This document shows positions 44,909 through 57,806 of a DNA stretch of 64,000 bases, in pieces (the stretch's first letter is position 1; every line of letters begins with the position of its first letter). Origin of the DNA: Terana coerulea (taxonomy: Eukaryota > Basidiomycota > Agaricomycetes > Polyporales > Phanerochaetaceae); NCBI GenBank assembly GCA_024811115.1, contig JAKOGH010000740.1:62001-126000 (forward strand), in the 5' to 3' direction. A program made the translations under genes and the position numbers. The notes under the pieces were generated by a model that was given only the letters and a program-made list of their open reading frames with translations, was not told the origin of the DNA and made no database searches.

Positions 44909-47836
44909 TCAAGGGTCAAGGTCAAGTCGAGGAACCGCATCCTCACGCCGTTCATTCACCTCCGCCTCTGGCACGCCACTTACGCTGACATTCCCATCCC
45001 CCTTCTCCACATCCTTCTCTCTCGTCTCCGCCGTTTGAGAGTCGAGGTTGGGGCTGGGGTCCGCCTTCTGCCTCTCCGAGCTGAAATGTCGCAGCGCAAG
45101 GACTGACGCACAGATCAAGCAAACAGCAAACGACGCAGATGGCAGGGACGTCCACTCACCTGCGACAAAGCCCGATCCTAGAATAGGCGTCTGATGCAAA
45201 GAGCAGATGTGAGCAGCGTCGCGTTGGGGGGTGGACAACGCAGGAAACGCACGAGCGCGAGCCAGATCTCGCTGATGGACCGGGTGTAGGCGTGTATGAG
45301 CGCCGTGCGCTGCGCGGGATCCTGCAGGAAGAACGCGTTACGACGAGCGGAGGTGGTTGGGTGTGCGAGGCGCGACGCACCGCAATGTTCTGCAGCTGTC
45401 GCACGCCCTGGCTAAGCGCGGCGGGGCTCGTGTCGAACGTCAGCCCGGGGATCGCAGCCACCCGCCGACGCAGCGACTACAATCAGCGTTCATGCCATCA
45501 GCTTAGGTGCACCAGCCGACAAGCGGCGCACGGGGACGTACGCTCGACAAGATAGCCTGCCCGATCGAGATGCCAATCGTACCCCCAAGCTGCCTGGCAT
45601 CCGCCCGTCGCCGTCACAGTCACAACAACGACGTTGATATCAGCGCATACATCGAGCATAGGAAGCGTAGGAAGCATCAGTAGAGCGCAATGAAAGAAGA
45701 GAAGAGGGGTCGGCACCGGATGAAGCCAAACGCGCCGGTGCTCGTCGCGATGTCCTTCACGGGCATCGCAGCTTGGAGCACAATCAGCGGCACCTGGATA
45801 TCATCCCAAGAACCCTGATTCAGCAAGGGCGCATCGACAGACGGAATGAGGCTGGCGCACCGTGAAGAGGCACCCGACGCCGAGGGCCGCGACGAGTGGG
45901 TACAGCTCCTTCTCCGCACTGCGTCATACAGAAGACAACATGTCAGTGGAGACGTCGCGAAAGGGGGGAGGGAGAGGACACGCACGTGTTCGACTGGTCA
46001 CTGAGCTGAAGCATGAGCCCGTACCCGAGCGTAATGACGCCCCACGCAAACCAGACGATCGTGCGCGCGCGGAGCACGCCGCGCGAGAGCAGCTGGCCCG
46101 AGACGAGCGCGACGGTCGCAGCGCCAAGCGTGAAGGGCAGCATCCTGCAACGGCATCGTCCGAGAATCAGCCATGTCGAACGTACGATGAAGATGGTGGA
46201 GATCCGCTGTACCTTGCGCCGCCAGCCGTGGCGGAATTGCCTATTACTTGGAAGAAGATGGGGAGGTAGTATGAGGCTGTGCATTGGGTGCGTTCAGAGG
46301 ATCTAGGTGGAAAGACGGAGCCAGTCACTCACTTGACAGAAACGCCACCGCGTGGAGGAAGTTGGTGAACAGCATCACGGCCGGGATGCTCGCCTGTTGT
46401 CAGAAGGCAGTCAGCACAAGGACGTTCAATGCAAACGGCGGACGGAATCACCCGGAATAAACGCGGCGCGACGATGGGCGAAGACTTTGTCACGAGCTCG
46501 TTCACACCAAACGCGAACAGCAGCACTCCGCCGACTACGAGCAGCGCAATTGTCTCTGGCGAAGACCCTGGGGCACAACCGTCCAAATAAGTTCCACATT
46601 CGAGCCAAACGAACAGGCTACTCTTACACGACACCTCGCTGTTATTGAACCCGATGAGGAGGCAGACCACCCCGCCTGTGACGAGCGCGAGCCCCACGAA
46701 GTCGAACTCGCGGATGTGTTCCCGGAACGGCTTGACCGTGTGCGGGTGCAAATTCAGGGAGACGAACAAGACGGCGGCGGCGATGCCGCCGAATGGCCTG
46801 CACGCACATGTGAGCGGCGGGGTGGGACGCGGGGAGGGATCTGCGTGAATGCCGCTTACAGGTTGATGAAGAAAATCCTGGGTTCGTGCATTGCATGTCA
46901 GTCGGACGGTTGCGTTCTCTGGTAAAGAGAATTGCCGGACGCACCACCGCCAGCTGGCCTTGTCCGCAAACACACCGCCCACCAGCGGCCCTACAACACT
47001 TCACCGCCGCGTCATACAATCGCGTACGTTGTGAGCGCGACGATGCGGCGCACCTCGCGATCCCCCATGCCGCCGCGACGTAGCCGTTGTACGCCGCTCG
47101 GCTGTTGACGCCCAGCTCCGTGTGAGTTCCCCTCGGCCGCACAGTCACTCAGTTCCAACGGCAGACTCACTCCTTCAGCGGTACGATGTCCGCAATCACG
47201 ATCTGCACGAGCTGGTACACCGCCCCGCCGCCCACGCCTTGAATCGCGCGGCAGACGATCAGCCAGGTCATGTTCTGCGCCGCCCCGCACAGCGCGGATG
47301 CCACCTAGAACCATTATCGCGTCAGTACTGCCGTAGCCATTATTGGAATCGAGTGGAAAGGGTGGCGGTTTACCAAAACAGCGCGATAGAGGCGTACAGA
47401 ATGAGTTTGCGACCTGTTCTCGGTTAACGGTCACTGAGGGGGCGACAGCATGCCTCGTGCTCTCACCTAAAATGTCGGACAGCTTGCCCCACAGCGGCGA
47501 GAGCGCCGCGGAGCCCAATAGGTACGCGCTGCAGGTCCGCGTCCTTCAGTCGGATACAGCCACAGCCATAGTACCAAGCGAACAGACGCACGTCCCGACC
47601 CAGCTATAATTCTTTCCGTCCCCCAAGTGCTCCACGATCGTCGGCAGTGCCGTCGCCACAATCGTCTGTATAAATGAGTTGCATGGTGAGTACGAGTGCT
47701 TGGCTGACAGGCATACAGCCGGCGGCGGCGCACCTGATCGAGCGCGGACAGGAACGAGCAGCACATGAGCCCGGCGAACACCGACCGAGAGCCTGTTCTG
47801 CGGAAAGCTCTGCGTGGCGGGAGGGGCGGCGGCCAT
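44909..47836 (-). CDS. MFS transporter, DHA2 family (14-TMS drug:H+ antiporter)
   Basis: A predicted plasma-membrane or vacuolar exporter using the proton gradient. It starts MAAAPPATQSFPQNRLSV at 47836. TM1 reads FAGLMCCSFLSALDQ, followed after an intron by the DHA2 signature TIVATALPTIVEHLGDG and NYSWVG. Then come GSAALSPLWGKLSDILG (MFS motif A region), AIQGVGGGAVYQLVQIVIAD (motif C/B region), AAYNGYVAAAWGIA, GGVFADKASWRW, FGGIAAAVLFVSLNLHPHTV, FDFVGLALVTGGVVCLLIGF, TIALLVVGGVLLFAFGVNEL, LPFTLGAATVALVSGQLLSR, TIVWFAWGVITLGYGLMLQ and VPLIVLQAAMPVKDIATSTG. The tail is charged (DVEKGDGNVSVSG) and ends RLDLDP. More than ten short introns. Between RLSV and FAGL one extra base (near 47780) breaks the frame. 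It neighbours two GMC oxidoreductases on the same strand. Confidence 0.88.
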
Positions 47837-48587
47837 CGCGTTTGCAGTCTAAGGAGTCCTTTGGGCAACGTCCGATTCTTGTTCGTCGCCGTGCAGAACA
47901 GTGTACAGATGGTGAGAACTGGCACGCTCAGCACATCCCCCGCCTCGGGGCCCTGCGCCTGTTCTACGACATCCCTCCGTGCCGTGCGTGATGAGCTAGG
48001 AGCGTGTGGCATGTCTTGCACCTTCCTCATCGAAGAAGTGCAAGGAAGTCTGACCGAAGACCCATATATGGCGCACCACTGGCTGAGAAGTGTGAGCTTG
48101 GGGTGCGAGACGAAGAAAGAAGTGCATACGGAGACCGGGTAGAATGCACGGCTGTATAATTACTGACGGCCGTCCCGGCAAGCCTGCGGAGTATCTGACA
48201 ATCTCGTGCTCAACAGTCTGTTGTGGAGCGCAGCCCGTCGAGATCTGCGTGAATTCGCAGGAAAGCAAAACTCAGGCGTGGGCTCCGACGCCAACGCCTC
48301 AAAGGCGAGCGTCCCGCTGCAAAGGCGCGCACATTCTACTCGCAGTCACCGGCCCTGGAGGGTCGCAGCACAGACAGTTGAGGTTGACAGCTCGATTTAT
48401 AGTTGCAATACAGGGGGACCAGACCGTGGGACGGAACGGGGGAAATGGGCGCGGGAGAGCAACAGAGTCCGAGGAGACGCGGACGAGGTTGCAGGATCAC
48501 TCGGCATTCCGGCAAGGCACGTGGGGGCGCGCGCGTCCCTCCGCTCTAGAATTATACTCGACTCTCAAGTAATAATTGGCGCATGCT
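47837..48587. other. Upstream region of the transporter gene
   Basis: This is the promoter of the DHA2 gene and 3' flank of the first GMC gene. Open frames here lack domains. Confidence 0.4.
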
Positions 48588-51151
48588 TCAAGCTAGTTCG
48601 GCTTTCAATATGTCCGCGGCCTGCACAGCGTCGCCAAGCATGAGCAGCCGCCACTTTATGATTCAAGTACGAAGACCGACCTTTTCTCCGATAGCGTACG
48701 CGATGGATTGAGTGTGGCAAGAGAGTTCCTGCATACAGCATTGAATAATACAGCAAAGGTAACAGGGGAGCTGTTCTTACAAGAGGCATGATGGAGAGAT
48801 CCGCCTAGTAGTTTCACGGAAGATTAGTACAGAGTAACAAAGTATCAGGTCGACAACACGCACCACGCGCAGGTTACTCGTCCCATACACCTTCAGCGAC
48901 GCATCTACAACGCCACCATCCTCCCTACGCATCATCGCCGCCGTACCCACGGGGTGGTACACCGGCCTGCAGTTTTCCCTCGCATACTCCCGCAGGCCCT
49001 CCCTGCCCTGCGTGAGGACCTCCGGCGTCGGTATCTTCGGCGCGCGCACAGCGTCGCTCAACGGCGCCGTCTCAAACAGCCGGAGCGCGGCCTCGAGGAT
49101 GTGCACGACGAGGTCGAGGTCCGCTGCGTTCGCGAAGTAGTTCGGGTCGATCGCGGGCGGCGCAAGCGGGTCGCGCGCCGCGACGTGCACACTCCCGCGC
49201 GAGAGCGGGTGCGTGAGCAGGCAGATGATCGTGCTGTAGCGTTTGCCCGGCACCGGCGCCGAGTTCGGGTTCGGCTGGTGCCCGTTGTACTGTATCAGCC
49301 TGACGAACCACGCCTCCAGTTCAGCCTATGGCACGAGTGATGAGCGTAGAAGAGCACATACTCGGCGTGGATCTGCCGCTTGTCGCTGAGCAGCGTCTGC
49401 ATGACCGCGTACTGTTTCTCAAGGCCCGCGCGCAGTTGCGGTATCGTGTTCGCGACACTCTCTGTACACTGCGTGCGGGCGTGCTCTCGCCAGGACGCCA
49501 CGTCGGCCTCGCTCCCCAGGAACTGCGCGGACAAGAAGACAAATGCCGGCACGGGGACTGTCGAGAACAGACCGGCATGCTTTCTCACGGCTGGTGGGAG
49601 GTCAGCGTGGTCCGGGGCGATGGCTGACAAACAGTACACTTACTAAAGTTGTGTATGCTTCTCCAGGAGCGCAGGGTCGTCACGGAGAGCATCCATCGTC
49701 TCATCCTCGGTATCCACTTCCATGACCACCGGGATCCCTGCGTGGTCCTCTGTACGCTCTGTCAGTGCGTGAGTGCGCGTGAGTGCGGTGCAATAACTCA
49801 CGCAGGTTTTCACCGACGCCTGGAAGGTCGACCAAGGTCTCTATGCCAAACGCGGACAGTATCTCAGAGTTGCCGATGCCGGACAACTCAAGGACGTGCG
49901 GCGTCTGCAGCGTACCTGGGCAGTCATGATCAGAGAAGAGTCACGACAACACTAGGACAACCGTCACTGCACGCACCCGCACAGATGACCACCTCTCGCC
50001 GAACACCGTCTATCCTCAGCAGCGTGCCGCCCTTAACAAGCTCCACGCCAGTCGCTCTGAGCAAGCCCCCCTCCTTTTCGAGCATCACTTTAGTCACCTG
50101 CGCCTCCGTCAGCACGAGGAGGTTCGGCCGGTACAGGTTCGGTTCGAGGTAGGCGGGCGTAGCATATGAACGAGTGCCGGTGTCGGCGTCGAGCGAAAGC
50201 AGCGGGGTTACAGAGCCGTCGTTAATACCGTTGCCCTTCGCCAACCTGTTAAATGTGTTCAAGAAGGACTACTGAGATGAGACGTACCGACTCAGGATTG
50301 CGGGGAATACCTAGTCTCTCCGCCGCGTCAAAGAATCTCCTGTGCATGTCCGTCCAGACTGTCGGGAAGGAGCTCTTGATAGGCCCTATTATTTGGCTTT
50401 CAATATTGGCGACCTGCGACATGCGAGGGCGCTCACCATCTGTGCCATGCAAAGTAGGGTCGGGTTTGGCTGCATACCGGAGTGCTGCATCTTCAGGCAG
50501 ATTGCTTGGTTGCAAGGTTTCTCCCTTTGTGACCTTTGAGCGTCAGGTTATCGCCATTGTGAATGCAAGACCCACTTTCTTCATGTAGTGCAGCAGGGAC
50601 TCCCAGTTCCAACCTTCGTTCCCAAATTGCTCAAGCGCGTCGATTTCGTCCTTCGAGGGGCGCAGCGTGACAAGGTAGTTCATCTGGGCAACTCAGCAAC
50701 GTGAGTATGCGGCGGTCCTGCCGCGTTGCTGTAGACGTACGAAAGAGGACCCGCCCAGGCCTTTCCCGCGCGGCTGGATGACGACCCTGTTGTTCGCGCG
50801 TTTCTGCGGGACGGACACGAACTTCCAGTCGAACGTCGGGTTCCCGATCGTCCGTCCAATGTTGCCTATGAACTCCATGTTAACACTTCATACTACGCTC
50901 CATGCAACGCGTACTCACCTGGAATGTCGATGTCGGGCATGCGTCCATGGCTTACACCAGCCTCGAGGACCAGCACCTGGAGCCTCGGAATTCTCTGTCA
51001 GGCTTGTGGGAAGAGACAAGATGAGGCAGTGTCTTAGATGCAAGCATAGCGCACTCACCGAGCTGCGAGCGCCAGCCCCGCGGTGCCCCCTACCGACGAT
51101 TATATAGTCAAGTTTCACCGACGACAGCTGTGCGTACGTCACAAGTGGCAT
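48588..51151 (-). CDS. GMC oxidoreductase (aryl-alcohol oxidase/choline dehydrogenase-like), copy 1
   Basis: An FAD-dependent alcohol oxidase or dehydrogenase. It starts MPLVTYAQLSSVKLDYIIVG at 51151 and has no signal peptide, so it is probably intracellular. The dinucleotide motif is interrupted by one extra base in the C5 run at 51086..51090 (+ strand); corrected, it reads a GxGTAGLALAAR-type FAD site. Next come PDIDIP, NIGRTIGNPTFDWKFVSVPQ, the GMC signature PRGKGLGGSSFV and MNYLVTLRPSKDEIDALEQF. Later blocks are PHVLELSGIGNSEILSAFGI, VDLPGVGENLRE, SRGSVHVAARDPLAPPAIDP, and the catalytic His in VYHPVGTAAMMRREDGG. After small introns come ADLSIMPL, ELSCHTQSIAYAIGEK (second catalytic His) and AADILKAELA, ending at 48588. 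It is a tandem paralogue of the next gene, with matching intron positions. Confidence 0.92.
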
Positions 51152-52201
51152 GGTCTCAGGTCTTGAGCTTCAGGTTCTGGCGTCGCAATGGCCGGAGTTC
51201 TTTGCGTCTCGCTTGCGCAACTTAAATACTTCTATCCTTTAAATGTGGGGATCCGGATGCCCGGTCGATGGGCGACTCGGACCCGGGGCGAGCTGTAGTA
51301 CGTCCGAAGAAGCAGCCTCGGCGCGAGTACGGCAGGGCATCCGTGGTCCTGTTCGCACGTTTCCATACTTGCTGCACTGAATGATCATGTCTTATGGAGG
51401 GAATGAGCCCTATGTAGGTTGCGGAAGGTGAGAGTTGCGGGTGATAGTTGGAAGATCCGTGTGTGCATTCGCAGTCAGAAGAAAGTGTTGTATAGACACG
51501 CCGAATAGCTTCGAATAGTGTAGGTGCTTGAACGAATCCACAGTCCGAGTATTGTTCTGCAAGAATGGGACAACTACTGCTTCTGAGTTCTCATACGTCG
51601 TGGGACTATCGCAGCTATTAGAACAGCCGAACACGACAGATGAATAGACTGACACTGTTCACGACCCTATAATGTAATGGCGTTTACCACTTGAGTCTAG
51701 GTGAATCGAACTTCAGCAGTTCACTGCGAAAGATAGTTGAAGCAAGCATACAAGACTGCGACCACACGGCCGTTGACGCGTGCTGACGAGGTGGACGACC
51801 GACGTCGTGGTCATTGGTTAAAAGACGTTAACGTCACTGGTTGCCGCCGGTAGTCGGCATTGACGCGACACGGCAACGGCCGAGCGCCATCAAATAGCGG
51901 GATCTCTTAAGCAAGTAATCCCGCCTCGTCGACAATGAGGGAGTTCCGATACAGCATCTTGACATCGTAAAGTCTGGTTCAGAGCCATCCAAAGCATATG
52001 TATGTCCCGAAATGTACTCTATATACATAAGTTTAGAAATGTTTGCTTCGTACGTCTAAATGAGTACACCAGTACAAGCTCGGTCACGGTGCGTAGCGGT
52101 GAAGTGTTTACTAGTAGAGGAGATTGGGGGTGCTTGTGCAAAGTATTTTCTAGCGTTCATCGTGTTAGGTAAACTTACAGCTGCTACAAGCAGCTGCGCG
52201 G
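51152..52201. other. Spacer between tandem GMC genes
   Basis: About 1.05 kb containing the promoter of copy 1 (TTAAATACTTC near 51220 on the + strand) and 3' flank of copy 2. No other coding feature was recognised. Confidence 0.4.
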
Positions 52202-54753
52202 TCAACGACGCGCATGTTCGGCTTTCAGGATGTCTGCAGCCTGTCAGAGACCAAGTCAATATTGTGAAGTCAACAAAGCACATATGTTGATGCCCACGCT
52301 AACCTTTTCACCGATAGCATACGCCATAGATTGGGTGTGGGTGGATAACTCCTACATTCATGGTTAGGGAATCGTCCGCATTGTCGCACCATGTCCGCGC
52401 GTCACGTACTATAGGTAAGATTGACAGATCGACTACGCGCAGGTTACTCGTCCCATAAACCTTCAGAGATGAGTCCACCACACCACCATCCACAAGTGGT
52501 AGCATCGCCGCCGTTCCAACCGGATGAAACACTGTCCAGCAATTTGCCTTGACATGTTCAATCAAGCCGTCCTTGCCTCTCGCCAGGACATCATCAGTAG
52601 GGAATTTGAGCGCCTTCACATGTCCGCTTAGGGGTGCCGTGGCGAACAGCTTGAGCACGACTTGCATGATGTGCACCAGCAGATCCAAATCCGCCTCGTT
52701 CGAGAAGTAGTTTGGGTCGATCGCAGGGGGGAGTGAGCGGGTCGGCGGACGTGAGGTGCACGCTGCCCCGCGAAAGCGGGTGCGTGAGCAGCCCGGTGAT
52801 GGTCATGTAGCGCTTTCCGGACTCGGGAGTCGAGCCTGGAATTGGAAGATGTCCAAGATACATGATCAGTCTAAGGCCAAGAGTCAGCCAATCTCCCAAT
52901 AAAGGTGTAAAGTCACTTCTACGCACTCGGCTTGCACCTCGTGCTCATCTCCGTAGAGGTTGCGGAGCACTGCATACTGCTTCTCGAGTCCCTCTCTGAG
53001 AGTTGGTATTGCATTGGCAATAGACTCTGCGCATCGCGCTTGGGCATGGTCTTGCCAGTACACGATGTCGCCCATGGACCCCAAATGATCCGCTGTGAGG
53101 AAGAGGAAACCGGGGAAAGGAATTGTAGCAAAGAGACCTTTCTGATGCAGACTAGTCGCTCTCGGTCAGTATATCATCATGAAGCAAGAGTAGGATATCT
53201 GACTAGAGTTCTTCTTGCTTGGCAACGAAGTCCGGATCCTGTAGGAGGTCATAGGTGTCCTCTGTCGTGTTAATTTCCATAATTATGGGGGCGCCGATGT
53301 GATCCTCTGAAATGGCACGCCGTCAGCATCATTTCGCTGCGGAGTAGAAGCGGTCAACGCACGCAAATTTTCGCCTACTCCGGGCAGGTCGATGATGGTT
53401 GATACGCCATGTCTGTGCAATATGTCTCGGTTTCCAATGCCGGATAGCTCGAGCAAATGAGGAGTCTGTAGGGAACCTGTGACGTACAAATGTGCGCGAG
53501 CAATCGTTTGAGTCACCGAATATACTTACCTGCCGATAGCACAACGTCCCTCAGCACGTTGTCAATAACAACAGTCCGAATTCCATCCATGAGGACTTGG
53601 ACGCCCATGGCTCTATGCTGATCACTACTAGGCTCTAACAGCACCTATGAAAATCAGCACAGGAAAAGTGCGAGCAGCATGACCCGTACCTTCACAACAA
53701 AGGCATTGGGTAACACTAGGAGGTTCGGACGGCTTATGTTTGGCAAGAGGTAGCCCGTGACAGCACTCGTACGGGTCGCACTTCGAGCATCTACCGTGAG
53801 CAGCGTACTGGTTGCACCATCATTCGTGCCGCTACCCTGAATTTATCGAGAAGAGTGATGAGAATAACGATAAGTGCTAGTCACAGTCGCTTACCGTCTC
53901 CGGGTTCCGCCTGATACCGCAAGTTTCAGCGGCATCAAATAGCTTGAGTTGGAGGTCGGAGGTCAAGGCAGGATACGATTTTAGGATGGGTCCTTAATAA
54001 GCAGGTCTCAGAGGGCCATATGTTCTCAAACCTTCGCAGAGCTCACCGTCCGTTCCGTGAAGCGTGGCATCCGGTAACGCAGCGTATTTCACTGCTTCCT
54101 CTTCCGGTAGGTCAGTCGGTTGAAAGGTCTCGCTCTGGTGGGACAGTCAGTGCAGTTTCACATAGATTTTCCACGAGACATGGTTCGACATACTTTCTTC
54201 ATATAATGAAGAATGGAATCCCAGTTCCACCCTTCGTTACCCAACGCTTCAATGGCATTGAGTTCCTCTCTGGAAGGACGAAACGTTCCAAGGTAGTTCA
54301 ACTAGACAAAAGGATGATTACTGTGTCCCTAGTACGCACAGACCGCAACTCACCAGCGATGATCCTCCGAGCCCTTTACCCCGCGGTTGCAAGATCTCTC
54401 GTTGAAAAGCATGTTTCTGCGGGATAGATGAGAAGTTCCAATCAAGTTTTGGGTCGCCCACGGCCCGTCCGATCTTGCCTAAAAATACAATGAGACGCAG
54501 ACTCGCGACCACGTGGACCTTTGCACACCTGGAACGACAATCTCAGGTGTTGGCTCATGGTAGGCCCCTGCTTCGATGACAAGCACAGTGACGGAGGGAT
54601 CTTCGGTCAACCTCGACGAGCTGAACTCAGCTTCATTCCGCCAGATGATACAATCGACTCACCTCGCTGCGAGGGTCAGTCCAGCGGTACCACCCCTATC
54701 ACGATATAGTCCAGCTTGACGGTCTGTAGCTCGGCGTAAGTTACAACGGGCAT
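52202..54753 (-). CDS. GMC oxidoreductase (aryl-alcohol oxidase/choline dehydrogenase-like), copy 2
   Basis: Paralogue of copy 1 in the same orientation. It starts MPVVTYAELQTVKLDYIVIG at 54753. The FAD motif lacks one base in a G tract (54693..54696 on the + strand); adding one gives a GGGTAGLTLAAR-type site. Landmarks: FGKIGRAVGDPKLDWNFSSI (the first residues from a neighbouring frame), LQPRGKGLGGSSLV, HLLELSGIGNRDILHRHGVS, IIDLPGVGENLR, AQARCAESIANAIPTLREGL, and LTHPLSRGSVHLTSADPLTP. A six-G run at 52736..52741 then adds a base before the expected AIDPNYFSNEADLDLLVHIM. The catalytic His lies in VFHPVGTAAMLPLVDGG; then SNLRVVDLSILPI, and after introns ELSTHTQSMAYAIGEK (second His) and AADILKAEHARR, ending at 52202. 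Shared intron positions show recent tandem duplication. Confidence 0.92.
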
Positions 54754-56400
54754 TTTGCGTCGGGTTGGGCAGCAAGAGGGGTTCCCGAACCGCCGCCGGT
54801 GGTTATAATTGTCGTTATATAGCTTCCACTAAACATCATGATGATGTTGTACATGGTCTTCCGTTGACCGACGTGGTTGCGCAGCCCTTGACCTGCACTG
54901 AATGATATCAGATGGAAGCACTCTCCCCACAAGGACTACGAGCGATATCGCAACACACATTCCCACGTGAAGCAGTAGCTGGCAAGGCGTGCGATATGCA
55001 CCCTCTCGAAGCCTCAACGGTGCTAAGCAGAGCTCAGACGATCTGGGCATGACAAACTGGCAGTGTGCCAAGTGGTGAGTTCAGCAGAATGTATTTAGAA
55101 AAAGCAAGGCAACTCACCAGCAAGATAGGGTCAAGGCAATTATCAGGCCTACAGATACGTGTATTGTCGGACTACGACATAGCAGTGGTTCCAGTCAAGC
55201 TTGTAGCTTAAAGGGCACTGGCCTACACCCCGACGGTCCAAGGCATTCACAACCGCTGGAAAAAGGTCAACGCGCAAACGAGAATCGGCTCAAACTATTC
55301 GGATAAGCCACAAGGAATCTTTTGGTTCAATCGAAGGTTTGGATCTATCGACCTTCGGACTGACTATCTGTACTTCCCTGCGGCAGATGACAGGAGAAGA
55401 CGAACATCTCAGACTCAACAAGCGCCCAGCTGTACGGGATGATGGCGGTTCCACATATGGAAACTGCATCAGCGATCATGCCAAGGCCCGACGCCACCCC
55501 GACGGGCGTTCGACTTCCCACGCTCCGTCTTTATTTCTTGCAGTCAACTCGACTGACAACGACAAAGGGTGTAGTGAGCCCGCAAGCGTGCAGGACCAAC
55601 AGTCTCATACCGGTGGACTTTTTAGTGCGAAACTGTCATGCAGATAATCTCAGCTTCATCGTATCAAGTTCAGTGACCGGACGATCAACGCTGATTGCGC
55701 TGGGACTACTTACAAGTCCGCTGGCTGCCGGTCATCCAGCCGTGCACTCTTCAGGTAAGCCTTGTATTCTGGCTCCCGTATACAAAGATGGTGATCTACA
55801 ATGCACCAGGGTTGTAATCCGCGTCATCCTATGTTCATTGTTATTTTCCTCTGGGAATATTGCTCACACTTCGATGGTCCTTACTCCAGGCAATTCTCGA
55901 GTATGCCTCTTGGGATGGCTACGGCTACGAGGATTATTTTATCACTGCTCTTATTTCCCAGAATTTTAGCTGGCAAGCCATCGAGCTGGTTTAAAGGATG
56001 CCGCAAATATGTACATGTCTTACGGCGGGCTATCTACTCAGCCAATTTTCATCGCGGGAGAGTAACTGTACAGACTAGCAACACTGATAGGCAAGGTGAG
56101 AATATCAGGGGAGCACGTTTTCCTTGTACATGCAATTTGGTCTCCGCGAGCCCGCCAAATCAGTGGGTTGTCTCTAGCGCCGATGTTGATGCTGCTCTGC
56201 AAGCCTCCTCCTCCTTCCCTCCTCTCTCAGACGTCCATCTTCCAGTCCTTCACCAGTCCGGAAGGTAGTCCAAACATCCCTCATGTCTCTCAACCAAACA
56301 TCAATTTTCTCCCCGAACCATGCAACCGTGTGAGTCCCTCAATAATCACCTACTTCATCCCCTGGACTTACCGTCGGAATGGCAGCGCTGCGCCACAGGT
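54754..56400. other. 1.6-kb region, possible decayed gene
   Basis: Plus-strand fragments such as RVVIRVILCSLLFSSGNIAH (about 55,820) and EYASWDGYGYEDYFITALIS (about 55,900) look protein-like, but stop codons and phase changes prevent a model. No known family was recognised. Confidence 0.3.
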
Positions 56401-57806
56401 ATGTCGTCTTTCAACCGAAATTTACGGTGGCTAATCGAACTGTATGACAAGCTTCTGGGTACCTTGCTCAATATGGTTTTATACGGTGTTCTAACTTCTC
56501 AAACACGTGAGCACAAGCATTGTGGCGTACATGCCCCTACTAAATTTTATCAACACCAGTTCTATATTACATTTCATTTCCAACCGACCCATGGTCGGTA
56601 AAGTCAATCGTTTACGTCATTTACATCCTAGAGACTCTCCAGACCGCTCTCGCCGCCCACGACGCGTGGGTCGACTTCGCTTCAAGTTTTGGAGATGTAG
56701 AGAACCTCGGCAGAGCACATCTGGAATGGCTTGCCGTCCCAATAATTACAGGACTAGGTAATAGCAACTCTCCTCTTTTGTTTTACTTACTGACACGATC
56801 ATGAACGTAGTCAGTGGCATTGTTCAGGTGTACTATGCATGGCGGGTCTTTGTGTTGTCCGGATCAAGAGTTCTTGGATTTGCCATCGTCTCGGTACGCC
56901 GCAGAACCCTCCATACCCCTGCCTCCAAGACTAAATTGCTATCAGCTTTGTCTCTTACAAGCATCCTCCGCCATCGCTGAGGGAATACAGTTCTCAAAAG
57001 TTGGTCGCTTCGCCGACCTCAAGGCCAAGACATCCGTTACCTGCACGGTTTGTAAACTGGTTGTTCGGTCCTCTGTCTTTGTGGCTGACGTACTATCTGC
57101 CTTTCATATCTACGACACAGCTGTGGCTCGCTGGAAGTGCCATATGCGACCTTGCCATCACTCTGAGTATGGTCCTGACGGCAAGTCAATCCCCTTCACC
57201 GTAACCACGCCGCGGCTAAACAAGTGCATCTAGCTCATTTTCAACAACTCCAAGGTGCCGAAGACGGATGCCTTGATTACACGGCTCATATACCTCCTAG
57301 TTGGGACCGGGGCAATCACTGGTCCGTCTTTCCATACTTCAACGATCGCATGTTCGTTTTATCTGACTTCGGCTACCACAGCGCTGGCAGCCACCCTGGA
57401 CTTAGTGCTGCTCATGACCCTACCTCGCTACCCATACCACGTCGCAGTCGCCCTCACTCTCTCTAAGCTCTACTCGAATTCGCTGTTGGTTGTGCAAAAT
57501 CAACGGATGCATATCAAAGGCGCTCGCCATCAGCTACCTGATAGTAAGGTCTGCCAGTGCGGCGTCCTTTCAACCTTGCGCTTCAATAACGAGTTTGGAC
57601 GGCATGTGCCTTTCGTGGCTGTGGAAGGTCTACATAAAGCGGGCCAGACGTGTTTCGACGCCGAGGTCATCCGCATGAACGATTTGGGAGAGGCGAGTGT
57701 GGCCAAGACATCGCACGCTGTACACCTAACTCACTATAATCCTCTCACACAGACGTCGTATGTTGAACCCGTCAAGAAATCAAACGAGCTTACGGACAGT
57801 CTATGA
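56401..57806 (+). CDS. DUF6534-type seven-transmembrane protein
   Basis: A member of the large agaricomycete family of predicted 7TM proteins of unknown function. The likely start is MSSFNRNLRWLIELYDKLLG at 56401 (a longer N-terminus from 56320 is possible). TM1 reads GTLLNMVLYGVLTSQT. After an intron (acceptor near 56559) comes LLYYISFPTDPWSVKSIVYV with IYILETLQTALAAHDAW. Then DVENLGRAHLEWLAVPIITG, SGIVQVYYAWRVFVLSGSRV, SAIAEGIQFSKVGRFADLKA and LWLAGSAICDLAITLSMVLT. TDALITRLIYLLVGTGAITG follows, and the DUF6534 domain proper ends with LTLSKLYSNSLLVVQNQR. The Leu-Tyr-Ser-Asn-Ser motif before the tail is characteristic. The tail is cytoplasmic. It may be a receptor-like protein, but no ligand or G-protein coupling is established. 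Confidence 0.82.

Noticed and set aside
48588..54753. Calling both GMC genes pseudogenes
   Set aside because: All catalytic and FAD-binding elements are present and every break is a one-base run-length change; the same pattern hits unrelated genes in the window.
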